DNA of 49,061 nt from a virus, in IMG/VR virus record IMGVR_UViG_3300010412_000024, positions 1 through 49,061 of that record; one strand, written 5' to 3'. This document shows positions 15,820-23,012 of the stretch, piece after piece. The position numbers were made by a program, and so were the translations under genes. Position 1 is the first letter of the stretch. Each line of letters begins with the position of its first letter. The notes below the pieces were generated by a model that was not told the origin of the DNA, ran no database searches, and was given only the letters and a program-made list of their open reading frames with translations.

Positions 15820-16664
15820 TCTGGTTTCCAACTAAGAACGGATTTGATTTCAGTTTTACTTAGATGTTTGGGTTCGCTGGATTCTCTACTCCTTCTAATA
15901 GATCTAGTAGGGCATATCATTTTTAGTGTACGGAAAATAGTATCTGCGTGTTTGTCCACAGTATCGTTGTCATTATCCAGCCACACTATTATAGCATCAG
16001 AGGTATCCAACCAGAACAGTTTATCAGAAGAACAATGCGTACCATATAGTACCACCGCATTAAACCCTGCCTCGCAACAAGCCACGCCTGATATGTAGTC
16101 CTCTACTATAACAGTAGTACGACAATCAGAACTAGCAGGTATAAAGGTGCATATTGGTTGGGTCTTATTAAACATGGAGGTCTTATACTTAGACCCTACG
16201 TTATGTATATTACGAGACTGGTACCCTACCACTAGTGGTGCGCTATAGGTACCACGTATAGGTATAATGATTTCATCATGCTCATCATTCCATCTAACTC
16301 CGTACTTATTAAGTGTCGGGGCATCAACCATAATCTTCTTGTTGGTCAGCCACACCTCAGCTTGTAGCCCTAGTAAGCAGGGGAACCGAGGGTCAGCTTC
16401 CCAATCCTCTGGATTTATATCCGCTGAGTTCACCGATACTTGCTCATTAGCAGGTGCTGTTACCCGGTACCTGTTAGTAGGTACCACCGTTCCCTCACCA
16501 CAGTTATGACAGTAAGCTAAGACACTATGAGGGCAAGCATCAGACATGGTTATATACAACCGACCCCTTGTATCCGTACCAGCGGGACACTCCGCATGAT
16601 TATACCGTAGTGTCTGGCCCGGAGCAGTGGGTAGTGCATACAATAAAATTTCACTTGGTTTCAT
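15816..16664 (-). CDS. DNA primase, zinc-binding plus Toprim domain
   Basis: A 282-residue primase that makes RNA primers for lagging-strand synthesis, equivalent to the primase half of T7 gp4 but encoded separately. The N-terminal zinc-binding region has Cys26, Cys44 and a Cys52-x-x-Cys55 pair (YCHNCGEG). The Toprim core has VIVEDYISG (Glu188) and IIVWLDNDND (Asp230, Asp232) for metal binding. The ATG at 16664 overlaps the preceding gene by 14 bases, and its stop overlaps the helicase start, so primase and helicase are translationally coupled. Confidence 0.9.
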   Translation of the reverse strand: MKPSEILLYALPTAPGQTLRYNHAECPAGTDTRGRLYITMSDACPHSVLAYCHNCGEGTVVPTNRYRVTAPANEQVSVNSADINPEDWEADPRFPCLLGLQAEVWLTNKKIMVDAPTLNKYGVRWNDEHDEIIIPIRGTYSAPLVVGYQSRNIHNVGSKYKTSMFNKTQPICTFIPASSDCRTTVIVEDYISGVACCEAGFNAVVLYGTHCSSDKLFWLDTSDAIIVWLDNDNDTVDKHADTIFRTLKMICPTRSIRRSRESSEPKHLSKTEIKSVLSWKPE

Positions 16665-17040
16665 ACGCCACCTTCAGTTCCTCTATCTCTGCCAGTTGTT
16701 CTCGGAGGGCTTGGGCTGCTTCGCGCCTCAAAGCGAAGCTCGTTAGAGCATCGTAATACGGTCCAGACGAATCACCCTCCAGCCGCTCGATCAGTTCCTC
16801 GATGAATTTCGCGTCAGTGAAGGGGTCGAATGGCTTCCCGTCTTCTGTCCTGACCGGGTATATATTCATCGCCTCTGCGACGAATCGAGTGATACGTACT
16901 TGAGAGGTACGTAACCGCTCTATCTCTTTGCGAAGGCGCTCGATCTCTTCCTGCTGCTCGCGTAGGACTACGATTGCCTCGCCCCGCGCATAGGGGTGAT
17001 CTTTATTTCTAAGCCGCTCGAGTAGTTCGTCGATGTTCAT
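16651..17040 (-). CDS. Coiled-coil protein of unknown function
   Basis: A 129-residue, charged, helical protein. Residues 22-48 (VVLREQQEEIERLRKEIERL) form a clear coiled coil, and a second Glu/Arg-rich helix lies near the C-terminus. The middle (YPVRTEDGKPFDPFTD) may be a turn. The DNA reads differently from its neighbours: it has few of the CTA, GTA and TAC words that dominate this arm and more CTCG/TTCG, which suggests recent acquisition. It contains a 7-bp inverted repeat at 16718-16739. The start overlaps the upstream stop (ATGA) and the end overlaps primase. Function unknown. Confidence 0.65.
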   Translation of the reverse strand: MNIDELLERLRNKDHPYARGEAIVVLREQQEEIERLRKEIERLRTSQVRITRFVAEAMNIYPVRTEDGKPFDPFTDAKFIEELIERLEGDSSGPYYDALTSFALRREAAQALREQLAEIEELKVAYETK

Positions 17041-17231
17041 AATGCGTCACCCTTTTTAGGATATATTAGTCCAGTGCGGTCAGTATTAACACGGACATCA
17101 CCAGACTCTGAGTCGTAAGTCATTGATGTATAGTACGCTTCGTGAAAGAAGCGCCTCACTTCCTCCTCAGAAGGAGGTGGCTTACTATGTTTAGACAAAT
17201 GTTTGAAGGGAAAGTTCCGTTTAACTCGCAT
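17037..17231 (-). CDS. Hypothetical small basic protein
   Basis: A 64-residue protein with a basic N-terminus (MRVKRNFPFKHLSKHSKPPP) and a polar C-terminal half. It is not recognised. It overlaps the CobT-like gene by 11 bases and its stop overlaps the next start, so it is firmly part of the operon. Confidence 0.65.
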   Translation of the reverse strand: MRVKRNFPFKHLSKHSKPPPSEEEVRRFFHEAYYTSMTYDSESGDVRVNTDRTGLIYPKKGDAL

Positions 17232-19134
17232 GGATTCTACCTCCCAATAGAGTCAACAACTTATGCTCCAACTCATTTACTGAGCGCAAGTGGATGCTCT
17301 TAGTATAGTACCTATTAACATCCTGTGACTCTATCCCTATACCGTACAGTTCACAGCGTTTGTCCTTCTCTATTATGGTAGTCACCCCCTTCAGAGCAGA
17401 GCTACCACTGCCAACGTAAGCATCAGTAGGAGCACCATCGCTTAACACTATGATTATCTTACGCTTTTCCCTACGACTGAGGGCCTCGTGATACGCCCAC
17501 CATAGGGAGTCCGCATCGTTGTTAGAGGACACCATCCAGTCACACATATTAAACCGAGTCGCCAGTTCTTTGGTACTTATCCTAGCGTCATACTTCTTAA
17601 GCAACCCTATATCTGTGAAGTGTATCCTATTACTAAAGGTAGCTATCTGGGTAGGTATACGCAGCTTGTCATTGAACAGGGTGTTCATAATGTTAGCCGC
17701 TTGCCCCGCCATGTTACGCTTCTTACCATCCATTGAACCAGACCAGTCTACTAGTAGAGTGATACACGTATTAAAGTCTCGCCGTTCTCTGGGTGTATAG
17801 AAGATCTTCTTATTCCAATTACCTCCATCAATAGGGGGCAGCGCCAACCGTGTGAGGTTACGCTTATCTAACTTACCATACTCCTGATCGTACTGTGCAT
17901 GGCTACGCTTCTCTGACAGTAGGTGTATCCGTATCTTATTAGCCAATGCGTTGTTCACACTAGGAGGCATATACCTCTTACCACCTTGACTATAGTTAGC
18001 TACGGCTACTGCGGTACCATCACCCAATACATCTAGCTTGCTAGTTTTCTGCCAGTAGTGGTGCTCTGAATTGGGTATCTCCACCCTCTTACTAGACATA
18101 TCAACAACGCACCGCTTAGTACTAGTCAACGGTGCCAGTGCATAGCCACCACTTATCTTATACTTGGGACCAATACTACCAGTACGTACTCTGGGATCAT
18201 CGTTGTTATGGTCGGACAATACTGCATCCTTCCAAGTAAAGTCTACCGTACTACCTTCCCCTTCTTCTTGGTTCTCCTTGTTCTGTTTCTGAGTTGGCTT
18301 AGTAAATGCTGCCGATTGGTTAGTGCTAGTCTTATCTGCTTCTGCCCCTGTCTTTGGCTTCGCTTCCTCACGCTCACCATTAGCAGCAGCGCTGGCTGCA
18401 CCAGCTTCCATTTGTTGCTGTACTTCTTGTGGTTCGGGCAGTTCCATATCAGGATACAGTATCTTATGTAGATCATACGTGATCTTATACGTATCCATTA
18501 CACTAGGTATAGGACGCAGCTTACTAGCTAGATCAAACGCAGCTATCGTATCTGCTATGCCTTTAGCCTCGGGTGGCAGCGCATTATACAACTGAGTACT
18601 GATACCAACCGCTCGATAGTCCCAATCAGTACGAGATCTCTGCAACTCTACCATCGTAGCCATTGGAGTCCAGTCAGTAGGCGTAATCTTTCCTTGTTCC
18701 AACTGACTTATAATACGAGTGAGGATGTCCTCATTAATATAGATGAGTGCCTGTCTATCACCCGGATACAAGCGTCCAGTGTGGCGCTCCATCACATCAT
18801 CCTCTGTCATATTAAACAGGAAGGACAAGGACTCTGGTGCTTGTAGTTTATTGAGGGCTATCAGTACATCAAATGCTAGTGCTCTAAGGTGGTGCCCACA
18901 CTCATGGCTAACCCACCCCATGAGTGTAAGCAGCTCCTCCTTAGTAGGCTGTGCCCCTATAATAGGGAACTCCATAGTAGTAGCATTAGTCTGAGGAGCA
19001 GCCACTCTCTTAAAGGCCACGGTCATACCAACTGATCCACATCTACGAGCTACAATATTGTACAGTTTCTCCACATCTAGAATAAGATAGGGATTAACTG
19101 GCTCTGGAAGTGGAGCTTTTCTTAGTAGTGACAT
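17221..19134 (-). CDS. CobT-like VWA-domain protein with N-terminal HExxH motif
   Basis: A 637-residue protein. The N-terminal domain carries MGWVSHECGHHLRAL (HECGH at 77-81), with NMTEDDVMERH about 30 residues later, a possible zincin site. A low-complexity Gln/Glu/Ala/Lys linker spans about 237-295. The C-terminal domain is a von Willebrand A fold with the MIDAS motif VDWSGSMDG (Asp463, Ser465, Ser467) and a later IVLSDGAPTDA. Together with the CobS-like ATPase ending three bases upstream, this is the AAA+/VWA pair layout of aerobic cobaltochelatase and of MoxR-type chaperones. A role in cobalamin supply for the phage class II reductase is attractive. Chaperone-like remodelling of virion or replication proteins is the alternative. 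Confidence 0.8.
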   Translation of the reverse strand: MSLLRKAPLPEPVNPYLILDVEKLYNIVARRCGSVGMTVAFKRVAAPQTNATTMEFPIIGAQPTKEELLTLMGWVSHECGHHLRALAFDVLIALNKLQAPESLSFLFNMTEDDVMERHTGRLYPGDRQALIYINEDILTRIISQLEQGKITPTDWTPMATMVELQRSRTDWDYRAVGISTQLYNALPPEAKGIADTIAAFDLASKLRPIPSVMDTYKITYDLHKILYPDMELPEPQEVQQQMEAGAASAAANGEREEAKPKTGAEADKTSTNQSAAFTKPTQKQNKENQEEGEGSTVDFTWKDAVLSDHNNDDPRVRTGSIGPKYKISGGYALAPLTSTKRCVVDMSSKRVEIPNSEHHYWQKTSKLDVLGDGTAVAVANYSQGGKRYMPPSVNNALANKIRIHLLSEKRSHAQYDQEYGKLDKRNLTRLALPPIDGGNWNKKIFYTPRERRDFNTCITLLVDWSGSMDGKKRNMAGQAANIMNTLFNDKLRIPTQIATFSNRIHFTDIGLLKKYDARISTKELATRFNMCDWMVSSNNDADSLWWAYHEALSRREKRKIIIVLSDGAPTDAYVGSGSSALKGVTTIIEKDKRCELYGIGIESQDVNRYYTKSIHLRSVNELEHKLLTLLGGRIHAS

Positions 19135-19137
19135 TAC

Positions 19138-20232
19138 TTAATCCTCTATTGTAGTACCAGTGACTTGGAAGAACAGGTCTTTAGCTATGGCTTGGTCATC
19201 CCGTGTCTGTTTATTATACCACGCAGACTGGAAGGCACGGCCCAAGCTACCCAACTGCTCAGCTTTCTGTACCCATGACAGTACACCACGGGTAGACATG
19301 GTACCTACCATAGTACCACTCTTCACAGCTTGGCGGATAGACTTGGCAACCTTAGCTATCTTGCCTAGTATATCAGGGTCCAGCTTACTTACCTTCTTCA
19401 ACATCGTTACCTCTTGCGATTCATTAAGGTAATCACATTCTATCGTAGTATCTATACGATCCAACGTAGATATGTCCTGTATCTCGGCATCAAATGTACC
19501 AGTCTCATCGCCAAGACCACAGGTATTATCTGTCATCACATACCACCACCTACCAGCGGGTGCCTTGAGCTTACGATCCTCAGATGACATACCCGGAGCA
19601 TCATTAAGCAGCAGGTATCGGCTACTCTTTTCACGTAAGGACTGGAGCACAAGCGCAGAGCTATGGCGAAACGCCTCGTCCTCACAGAACAACCCACCAT
19701 AACGCAAGCTATCAGTAAGCGGAGTGAACTCTTGCTTAATAAACATCTGACCCTTATCGTTGTACGTAAGGCCAGCACTACCAAGGAAGTGAGACTCACG
19801 AGTGTCCCGGTTACAGTTGATACGCCAGAAGGGAGCACGTACAGTAGCACACCACTCCTTAGCTAGGCATGACTTACCTGTACCCTGCCTACCCCACAGT
19901 AGAATGGTATCGCCATTGTATATACCAAGGGCGAACGCTTCCAGTTCTTTACGTGACCACACCCAGTTAGGATCAGGGTCCGGTATCATTACACGCGCAG
20001 GTTCAGGCCAATCAGTATCTTCAAACACCTGCACAGGTAGGTCAGGTATAGTGGTTGGCTTCCAAAACAAACTACTAAACAGTACTGAATTGTCTTTCTT
20101 TTCAAAGACATACTCAGGCAGGGTGGTGGTAGTAGCGGGAGCCTCACCCTCAGTAGTAACAGTAGGCTCATCACTCTCATTAATCATACGCCGCATTACT
20201 TCCACATCATACGCATCAGATAACTTAGGCAA
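19138..20232 (-). CDS. CobS/MoxR-like AAA+ ATPase
   Basis: A 364-residue AAA+ protein. Walker A is GRQGTGKS (Lys120), Walker B is GGLFCEDEAF (Asp185, Glu186), and sensor 1 is VMTDNT (Asn236), followed by CGLGDETGTFD. The stretch after sensor 1 matches the arrangement of CobS, the ATPase of aerobic cobaltochelatase (TANTVGLGDTTG type). The N-terminal 90 residues are a flexible Thr/Glu-rich region and linker. The TTG start at 20232 has GAGGAG seven bases upstream and overlaps the preceding stop. The VWA partner follows three bases after its stop, as in cobST operons. CobN, the large subunit, is absent and would have to come from the host. Confidence 0.85.
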   Translation of the reverse strand: MPKLSDAYDVEVMRRMINESDEPTVTTEGEAPATTTTLPEYVFEKKDNSVLFSSLFWKPTTIPDLPVQVFEDTDWPEPARVMIPDPDPNWVWSRKELEAFALGIYNGDTILLWGRQGTGKSCLAKEWCATVRAPFWRINCNRDTRESHFLGSAGLTYNDKGQMFIKQEFTPLTDSLRYGGLFCEDEAFRHSSALVLQSLREKSSRYLLLNDAPGMSSEDRKLKAPAGRWWYVMTDNTCGLGDETGTFDAEIQDISTLDRIDTTIECDYLNESQEVTMLKKVSKLDPDILGKIAKVAKSIRQAVKSGTMVGTMSTRGVLSWVQKAEQLGSLGRAFQSAWYNKQTRDDQAIAKDLFFQVTGTTIED

Positions 20233-20407
20233 CTTCGTTCTCCTCTATCTCTATTACTTTAAACAATAGGGATACCTCTGCTAATATCTTGTCTTTTGAA
20301 CCCTGTCCTGTTAGTTCTACTCGATAGATAATGTCTTGTTCGTCCTTAGTTAGGAACATATCAACTAGGTCTATGACTAGTTTTTCCTCTAACTTAGACA
20401 GCGTCAT
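20225..20407 (-). CDS. Hypothetical small protein
   Basis: A 60-residue protein starting MTLSKLEEKLVIDLVDMFLT, mostly helical with a beta-like end rich in Glu and Val. It is not recognised. The ATG at 20407 has a perfect AAGGAGG site six bases upstream. A longer frame from 20485 would overlap the previous gene almost fully. It ends overlapping the CobS-like start by eight bases. Confidence 0.65.
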   Translation of the reverse strand: MTLSKLEEKLVIDLVDMFLTKDEQDIIYRVELTGQGSKDKILAEVSLLFKVIEIEENEVA

Positions 20408-20585
20408 TGGTTTCCTCCTTATTAAGCAGCCAACTAGAATCCCATACGTCCCCGTCTGGGAACGTGTAACATCCATCGCTATCACGTAACGAGTGATAGT
20501 CTAACAGGAAGTTGACCTTGCTAACAAGATCAAACAGTTCTATCTCTAGTTCTTTTAGATAGGACGCGCGCTCTTTATACTTCAC
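20394..20585 (-). CDS. Hypothetical small acidic protein
   Basis: A 63-residue protein starting with GTG overlapping the upstream stop (GTGA). The first half is a Leu/Glu-rich helix, the second half has DGDVWDSSWLLNKEE. It is not recognised. The last 14 bases contain the ribosome binding site and start of the next gene. Confidence 0.6.
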   Translation of the reverse strand: MKYKERASYLKELEIELFDLVSKVNFLLDYHSLRDSDGCYTFPDGDVWDSSWLLNKEETNDAV

Positions 20586-20779
20586 TCGATTACCTCCAGT
20601 TCAATGAACTCTGTGATACCATAGTCACGGTCTAGTATTGGATTACCAGACAAGGTATCTGTCTTGTTAGCAGGGGGCAGTGCCCATAACTCAACTCGTG
20701 TCACCTTCCATGTATCATGCTCAACTAGGAAAGGCAGAGCACTACTATCTATTGGAACTCTCTTTACTGTTATAGCCAT
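20582..20779 (-). CDS. Hypothetical small protein
   Basis: A 65-residue beta-rich protein starting MAITVKRVPIDSSALPFLVE. It is not recognised. The ATG at 20779 follows a long GGAGGAGGAGGA ribosome binding stretch and, further upstream, an 18-position hairpin (20797-20843). A GTG at 20809 lies inside that hairpin and is unlikely to be used. Confidence 0.6.
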   Translation of the reverse strand: MAITVKRVPIDSSALPFLVEHDTWKVTRVELWALPPANKTDTLSGNPILDRDYGITEFIELEVIE

Positions 20780-20796
20780 CGCTGTCCGTCCTCCTC

Positions 20797-20843
20797 CTCC
20801 CCTCTCCACGGGGGTCGCTTCGCTCCCCCCGTGGATAGGGGAG
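20797..20843 (-). promoter_or_regulatory. Long intergenic hairpin upstream of an early gene
   Basis: An inverted repeat of 18 positions (20797-20814 with 20826-20843) with a single mismatch and an 11-base loop TCGCTTCGCTC. In the leftward transcript it ends directly at the ribosome binding site of the gene at 20582-20779. No U run follows, so it is not a simple terminator. An RNase III processing site or a stability element is likely. It resembles the hairpins at 22946 and 23684 (a GGGGTCG...CTCCCCC core). Confidence 0.75.
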
Positions 20844-20847
20844 ACTC

Positions 20848-21117
20848 TTAGTTAGGGTCTGTCTCATGCAGGTATGCCGTCATCTTAGCTGCGGTACAGT
20901 CTACTATTAGTGACACCTGCTCCTTATTATATGTACGTCGGCACTGATCTAAGAACAGATCATACATCTTAGTATCCTTGTCAGGGTATAGGTATATGTA
21001 CTCTAACTTCTGCTTAGCATAGTGCTGATCCCTGATAAGATCAAGGAAAAGAGAATAGAAATAAAAGAGTACTGCTAACAAGGATACAAAGATAACTTCT
21101 CGTATACTAATCGTCAC
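20848..21117 (-). CDS. Small membrane protein, early region
   Basis: An 89-residue protein with an N-terminal hydrophobic helix (about residues 7-24, VIFVSLLAVLFYFYSLFL). It is followed by a polar, basic/aromatic cytoplasmic part (RDQHYAKQKLEYIYLYPDKD) with two Cys. It starts at GTG 21117 with a GGAGG site eight bases upstream. An ATG at 21132 overlaps that site. It is paired with another membrane protein directly upstream. Possible roles are superinfection exclusion or membrane anchoring of a host-takeover complex. This is a guess from early position only. Confidence 0.6.
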   Translation of the reverse strand: MTISIREVIFVSLLAVLFYFYSLFLDLIRDQHYAKQKLEYIYLYPDKDTKMYDLFLDQCRRTYNKEQVSLIVDCTAAKMTAYLHETDPN

Positions 21118-21391
21118 TAGTAGTACCTCCATTACGTTCTTGTTCCATCCTATAGATAGTGTTTACCATCCTATCAAAGATACCTTGGTACCTTACTGTC
21201 TCTTGCCTAATAAAGAGGAGCAGCATACGTATCATTATCCATTGGAATAGCAGCACACCCAGTAGAGCGCACGTTATAAAGGCACCTTGAATACCTAACG
21301 CAACCGCACAAGCCACGCACAATAGCATTAGGAACCAGTCCCATCCATCCAACTGCGCCAGTGTAGCGTGTATGTTTCGCCATGTTATCAT
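21107..21391 (-). CDS. Two-helix membrane protein, early region
   Basis: A 94-residue protein with two strongly hydrophobic segments at about residues 18-38 (WDWFLMLLCVACAVALGIQG) and 40-62. It ends in a polar tail (RYQGIFDRMVNTIYRMEQE). A ribosome binding site AAGGAAA precedes the ATG. It overlaps the next membrane-protein gene by 11 bases. The family is not recognised. It could affect the host membrane early in infection or serve as an additional holin-like protein, but it is far from the lysis genes. Confidence 0.65.
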   Translation of the reverse strand: MITWRNIHATLAQLDGWDWFLMLLCVACAVALGIQGAFITCALLGVLLFQWIMIRMLLLFIRQETVRYQGIFDRMVNTIYRMEQERNGGTTSDD

Positions 21392-21493
21392 ATTAATTTC
21401 CTTTCGTTCGGACTATCGTTCGGACTTCAATAAACCGGGGCGCGCACACACACACGCACCCTACCTGTACACTTTACATAAGGTAAGCCCCGC
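21392..21493 (-). promoter_or_regulatory. Spacer with short direct repeats, upstream of membrane protein genes
   Basis: About 100 bases without a gene. It contains an 11-base direct repeat TCGTTCGGACT twice (21404-21414 and 21416-21426) and an alternating CA/GT tract around 21442-21455. Overlapping its upper end is an 8-bp hairpin GCCCCGCC-TATT-GGCGGGGC (21487-21506) that spans the stop of the preceding gene. No convincing -10/-35 pair was found. It may be an mRNA processing or regulatory segment. Confidence 0.45.
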
Positions 21494-21676
21494 CTATTGG
21501 CGGGGCCTCCAAGTTAGGCCCTGCTCACGTATGAACACGAACCTTTCAATACCTAGGTCTTTAATAAAGACCACTAGCTGGGTCGATAGTACCGAGGACA
21601 CGGTGGCTTTTAGCCACCGGTCCTCTACCTGTACCTCTATTAGCCGAGGTATCTTAGCTTGTCCACGGGCAGTCAC
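21494..21676 (-). CDS. Hypothetical small protein
   Basis: A 60-residue basic beta-rich protein (IPRLIEVQVEDRWLKATVSS). It starts with GTG at 21676 and has a GAGGAA site seven bases upstream within the previous gene. It contains two strong inverted repeats, at 21556-21572 and 21594-21625. It is not recognised. Confidence 0.5.
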   Translation of the reverse strand: MTARGQAKIPRLIEVQVEDRWLKATVSSVLSTQLVVFIKDLGIERFVFIREQGLTWRPRQ

Positions 21677-21947
21677 CGTCCAGTTCCTCCCATTTAATGT
21701 CGGCTAGTTTAACAGCCTCCAGTTCCTCTCCCTTATAAAGGGAGTCCAATACAATCCAGTCACTCTCTTTGAGAGTGAACCGAGCCAGATCACTGGTATC
21801 AACCCAGCCTACTAGGCCCACGTTACTAGTGGACCCCCAGCCTATTGGGCTGGGGGTCGGCTTAATAGACCGCTTAATGACGGGCACTGACCACGTATTA
21901 TCACGGGTCAGAAACGCACCGTCATTACACCTACGTATCACGTACAT
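21654..21947 (-). CDS. Hypothetical early protein
   Basis: A 97-residue protein with several Trp (DNTWSVPVIKR, VGWVDTSDL, KWEELDGDCPW). It is not recognised. Its ATG overlaps the upstream stop (TAATG). Within the gene lie hairpins of 7, 7 and 9 bp (21728-21744, 21761-21777, 21834-21856), unusual for coding sequence. Confidence 0.65.
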   Translation of the reverse strand: MYVIRRCNDGAFLTRDNTWSVPVIKRSIKPTPSPIGWGSTSNVGLVGWVDTSDLARFTLKESDWIVLDSLYKGEELEAVKLADIKWEELDGDCPWTS

Positions 21948-22150
21948 TAGTAGTCCTCCCCTAAGTACTCATCCCATGCTTCCGGGGTGATGCCGGTCAT
22001 TATATACTCCCGGTCCTCCGGTGATAAGTGGGGCATAGCTTCCTGTATTAACATTCCCATTTCCCACGCGTCATACTGGGACTGGTCAATGTCCATGTCC
22101 CGGTGATGAATAGCCCCAGTAAACGGGCAGACACGAGTGATAGTAATCAT
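21947..22150 (-). CDS. Small conserved-type phage protein of unknown function
   Basis: A 67-residue protein of the pattern MITITRVCPFTGAIHHRDM, then LIQEAMPHLSPEDREYIMTG and ITPEAWDEYLG. This arrangement recurs in early regions of many podoviruses and siphoviruses of Gram-negative bacteria, without a known role. An AAGGAA ribosome binding site precedes it. The stop overlaps the next start. Confidence 0.75.
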   Translation of the reverse strand: MITITRVCPFTGAIHHRDMDIDQSQYDAWEMGMLIQEAMPHLSPEDREYIMTGITPEAWDEYLGEDY

Positions 22151-22184
22151 AACGTCGTTCCTTATAGCGCCACTAGATAAAAGA

Positions 22185-22222
22185 GTACAGCATAGCCGAT
22201 GGCACTAACAGCTATGCTGTAC
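22185..22222 (-). promoter_or_regulatory. 12-bp intergenic hairpin
   Basis: A perfect inverted repeat GTACAGCATAGC/GCTATGCTGTAC with a 14-base loop, within the 105-base gap upstream of the gene at 21947-22150. No T run follows. A second 6-bp hairpin (22244-22259) covers the stop codon of the preceding gene. Likely an RNA processing or stability element. Confidence 0.65.
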
Positions 22223-22255
22223 ATACCGCAGTTAGTTCTGACGCTAGCCTTAGGG

Positions 22256-22477
22256 CTAGTCCTCAGTTCGCTGCGATCTCTCAATGATACCTGCCTGATA
22301 GCGTACACTGGACCACGCCTTAGCTAACGTGCCAGCGAATCCCAAGCGCTCGCCCGCTAGGTCAGTGACCTTAAAGCGTCCGCCTTTAGCCGCTACATCC
22401 TGCCATATACGGAACACCTTGCCATGCTGGGTCACTAGTTGACCCGCAAACTGCCAGTCATCTGCGTTATTACGCAT
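22256..22477 (-). CDS. Hypothetical early protein
   Basis: A 73-residue, moderately basic protein starting MRNNADDWQFAGQLVTQHGK with a C-terminal helix (LAKAWSSVRYQAGIIERSQR). The ATG at 22477 has a GGAGG site five bases upstream. An ATG at 22489 is too close to that site. It is not recognised. Confidence 0.6.
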   Translation of the reverse strand: MRNNADDWQFAGQLVTQHGKVFRIWQDVAAKGGRFKVTDLAGERLGFAGTLAKAWSSVRYQAGIIERSQRTED

Positions 22478-22494
22478 ACATACCTCCATTAAGC

Positions 22495-22524
22495 CAAAGA
22501 AAAGGGGAGGCTATTAGCCTCCCC
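22495..22524 (-). terminator. Rho-independent terminator or attenuator in early operon
   Basis: A 9-bp perfect stem GGGGAGGCT/AGCCTCCCC with a 3-base loop, followed in the leftward direction by CCTTTTCTTT-type U-rich sequence. It sits between two early genes, so it probably reduces readthrough rather than ending the operon. Confidence 0.65.
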
Positions 22525-22532
22525 TCCGTGGG

Positions 22533-22892
22533 TCAAGCGGCCTTAATCAGCTTGACGTTACCAATGTAGCCACGATCCTTCAGGCTACCCATTTGGCTCG
22601 CCTTACGGTAGGCCAGCTTGGTCTCGCCATACTGGTTTTTCCGAGCATAGAGGACGTAGTCCTCTCCGTCAAGCTTAGCTCGCTTGGTTACGGTCGCTAC
22701 CATATGCTTCAGGTAGCCAGCCTCAACGGCGGGCCTGCTAGCGGGCAGCGGGTCCGCTATCTGAGCCGGAGCCTCCGTAATAACGGGGGCCTGCGTCACT
22801 GGCTTCTGTTCCACCAGTGTCATTACTGCCGTCGTCAGGCTATTAATAGCCTCCAGTACGTCCTTCATGCTAGTGCGCTGAGCACCCATAAT
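22533..22892 (-). CDS. Hypothetical early protein with Pro/Ala linker
   Basis: A 119-residue protein: an N-terminal helix (MGAQRTSMKDVLEAINSLTT), a Pro/Ala/Thr-rich linker (residues ~30-55) and a basic C-terminal domain (KRAKLDGEDYVLYARKNQYG, then KASQMGSLKDRGYIG). The basic domain could bind nucleic acid. The ATG at 22892 has GGAGG six bases upstream. A longer frame to 22958 would enter a hairpin. Several inverted repeats fall inside the gene, including 7 bp at 22649-22665 and a 16-base palindrome at 22837-22852. Confidence 0.65.
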   Translation of the reverse strand: MMGAQRTSMKDVLEAINSLTTAVMTLVEQKPVTQAPVITEAPAQIADPLPASRPAVEAGYLKHMVATVTKRAKLDGEDYVLYARKNQYGETKLAYRKASQMGSLKDRGYIGNVKLIKAA

Positions 22893-22945
22893 ACACCTCC
22901 GAGTCACACAAGCCAGCAAACTAGGGTGCTGGCATCCCTTCGTTC

Positions 22946-23004
22946 CTCCCCCTCTCACGCATCAGGGGGTCGTAAGACTCCCCCCTGATGCGAGAGAGGG
23001 GGAG
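22946..23004 (-). promoter_or_regulatory. 24-position intergenic hairpin
   Basis: Arms at 22946-22969 and 22981-23004 are complementary at 23 of 24 positions (one A-A mismatch), with an 11-base loop. The loop and closing bases (22966-22984) are identical over 19 bases to 23699-23717 in the next hairpin. It lies between the zinc-ribbon gene and the gene at 22533-22892, upstream of the latter's ribosome binding site. No U tract follows. It is a strong candidate for RNase III cleavage of the early transcript. Confidence 0.85.
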
Positions 23005-23012
23005 AATCCCGA

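Noticed and set aside
14554-15831. Helicase as a pseudogene
   Set aside because: The frame is intact over 421 codons, coupled to its neighbours, and other conserved motifs remain; changed residues alone do not show loss of the gene.
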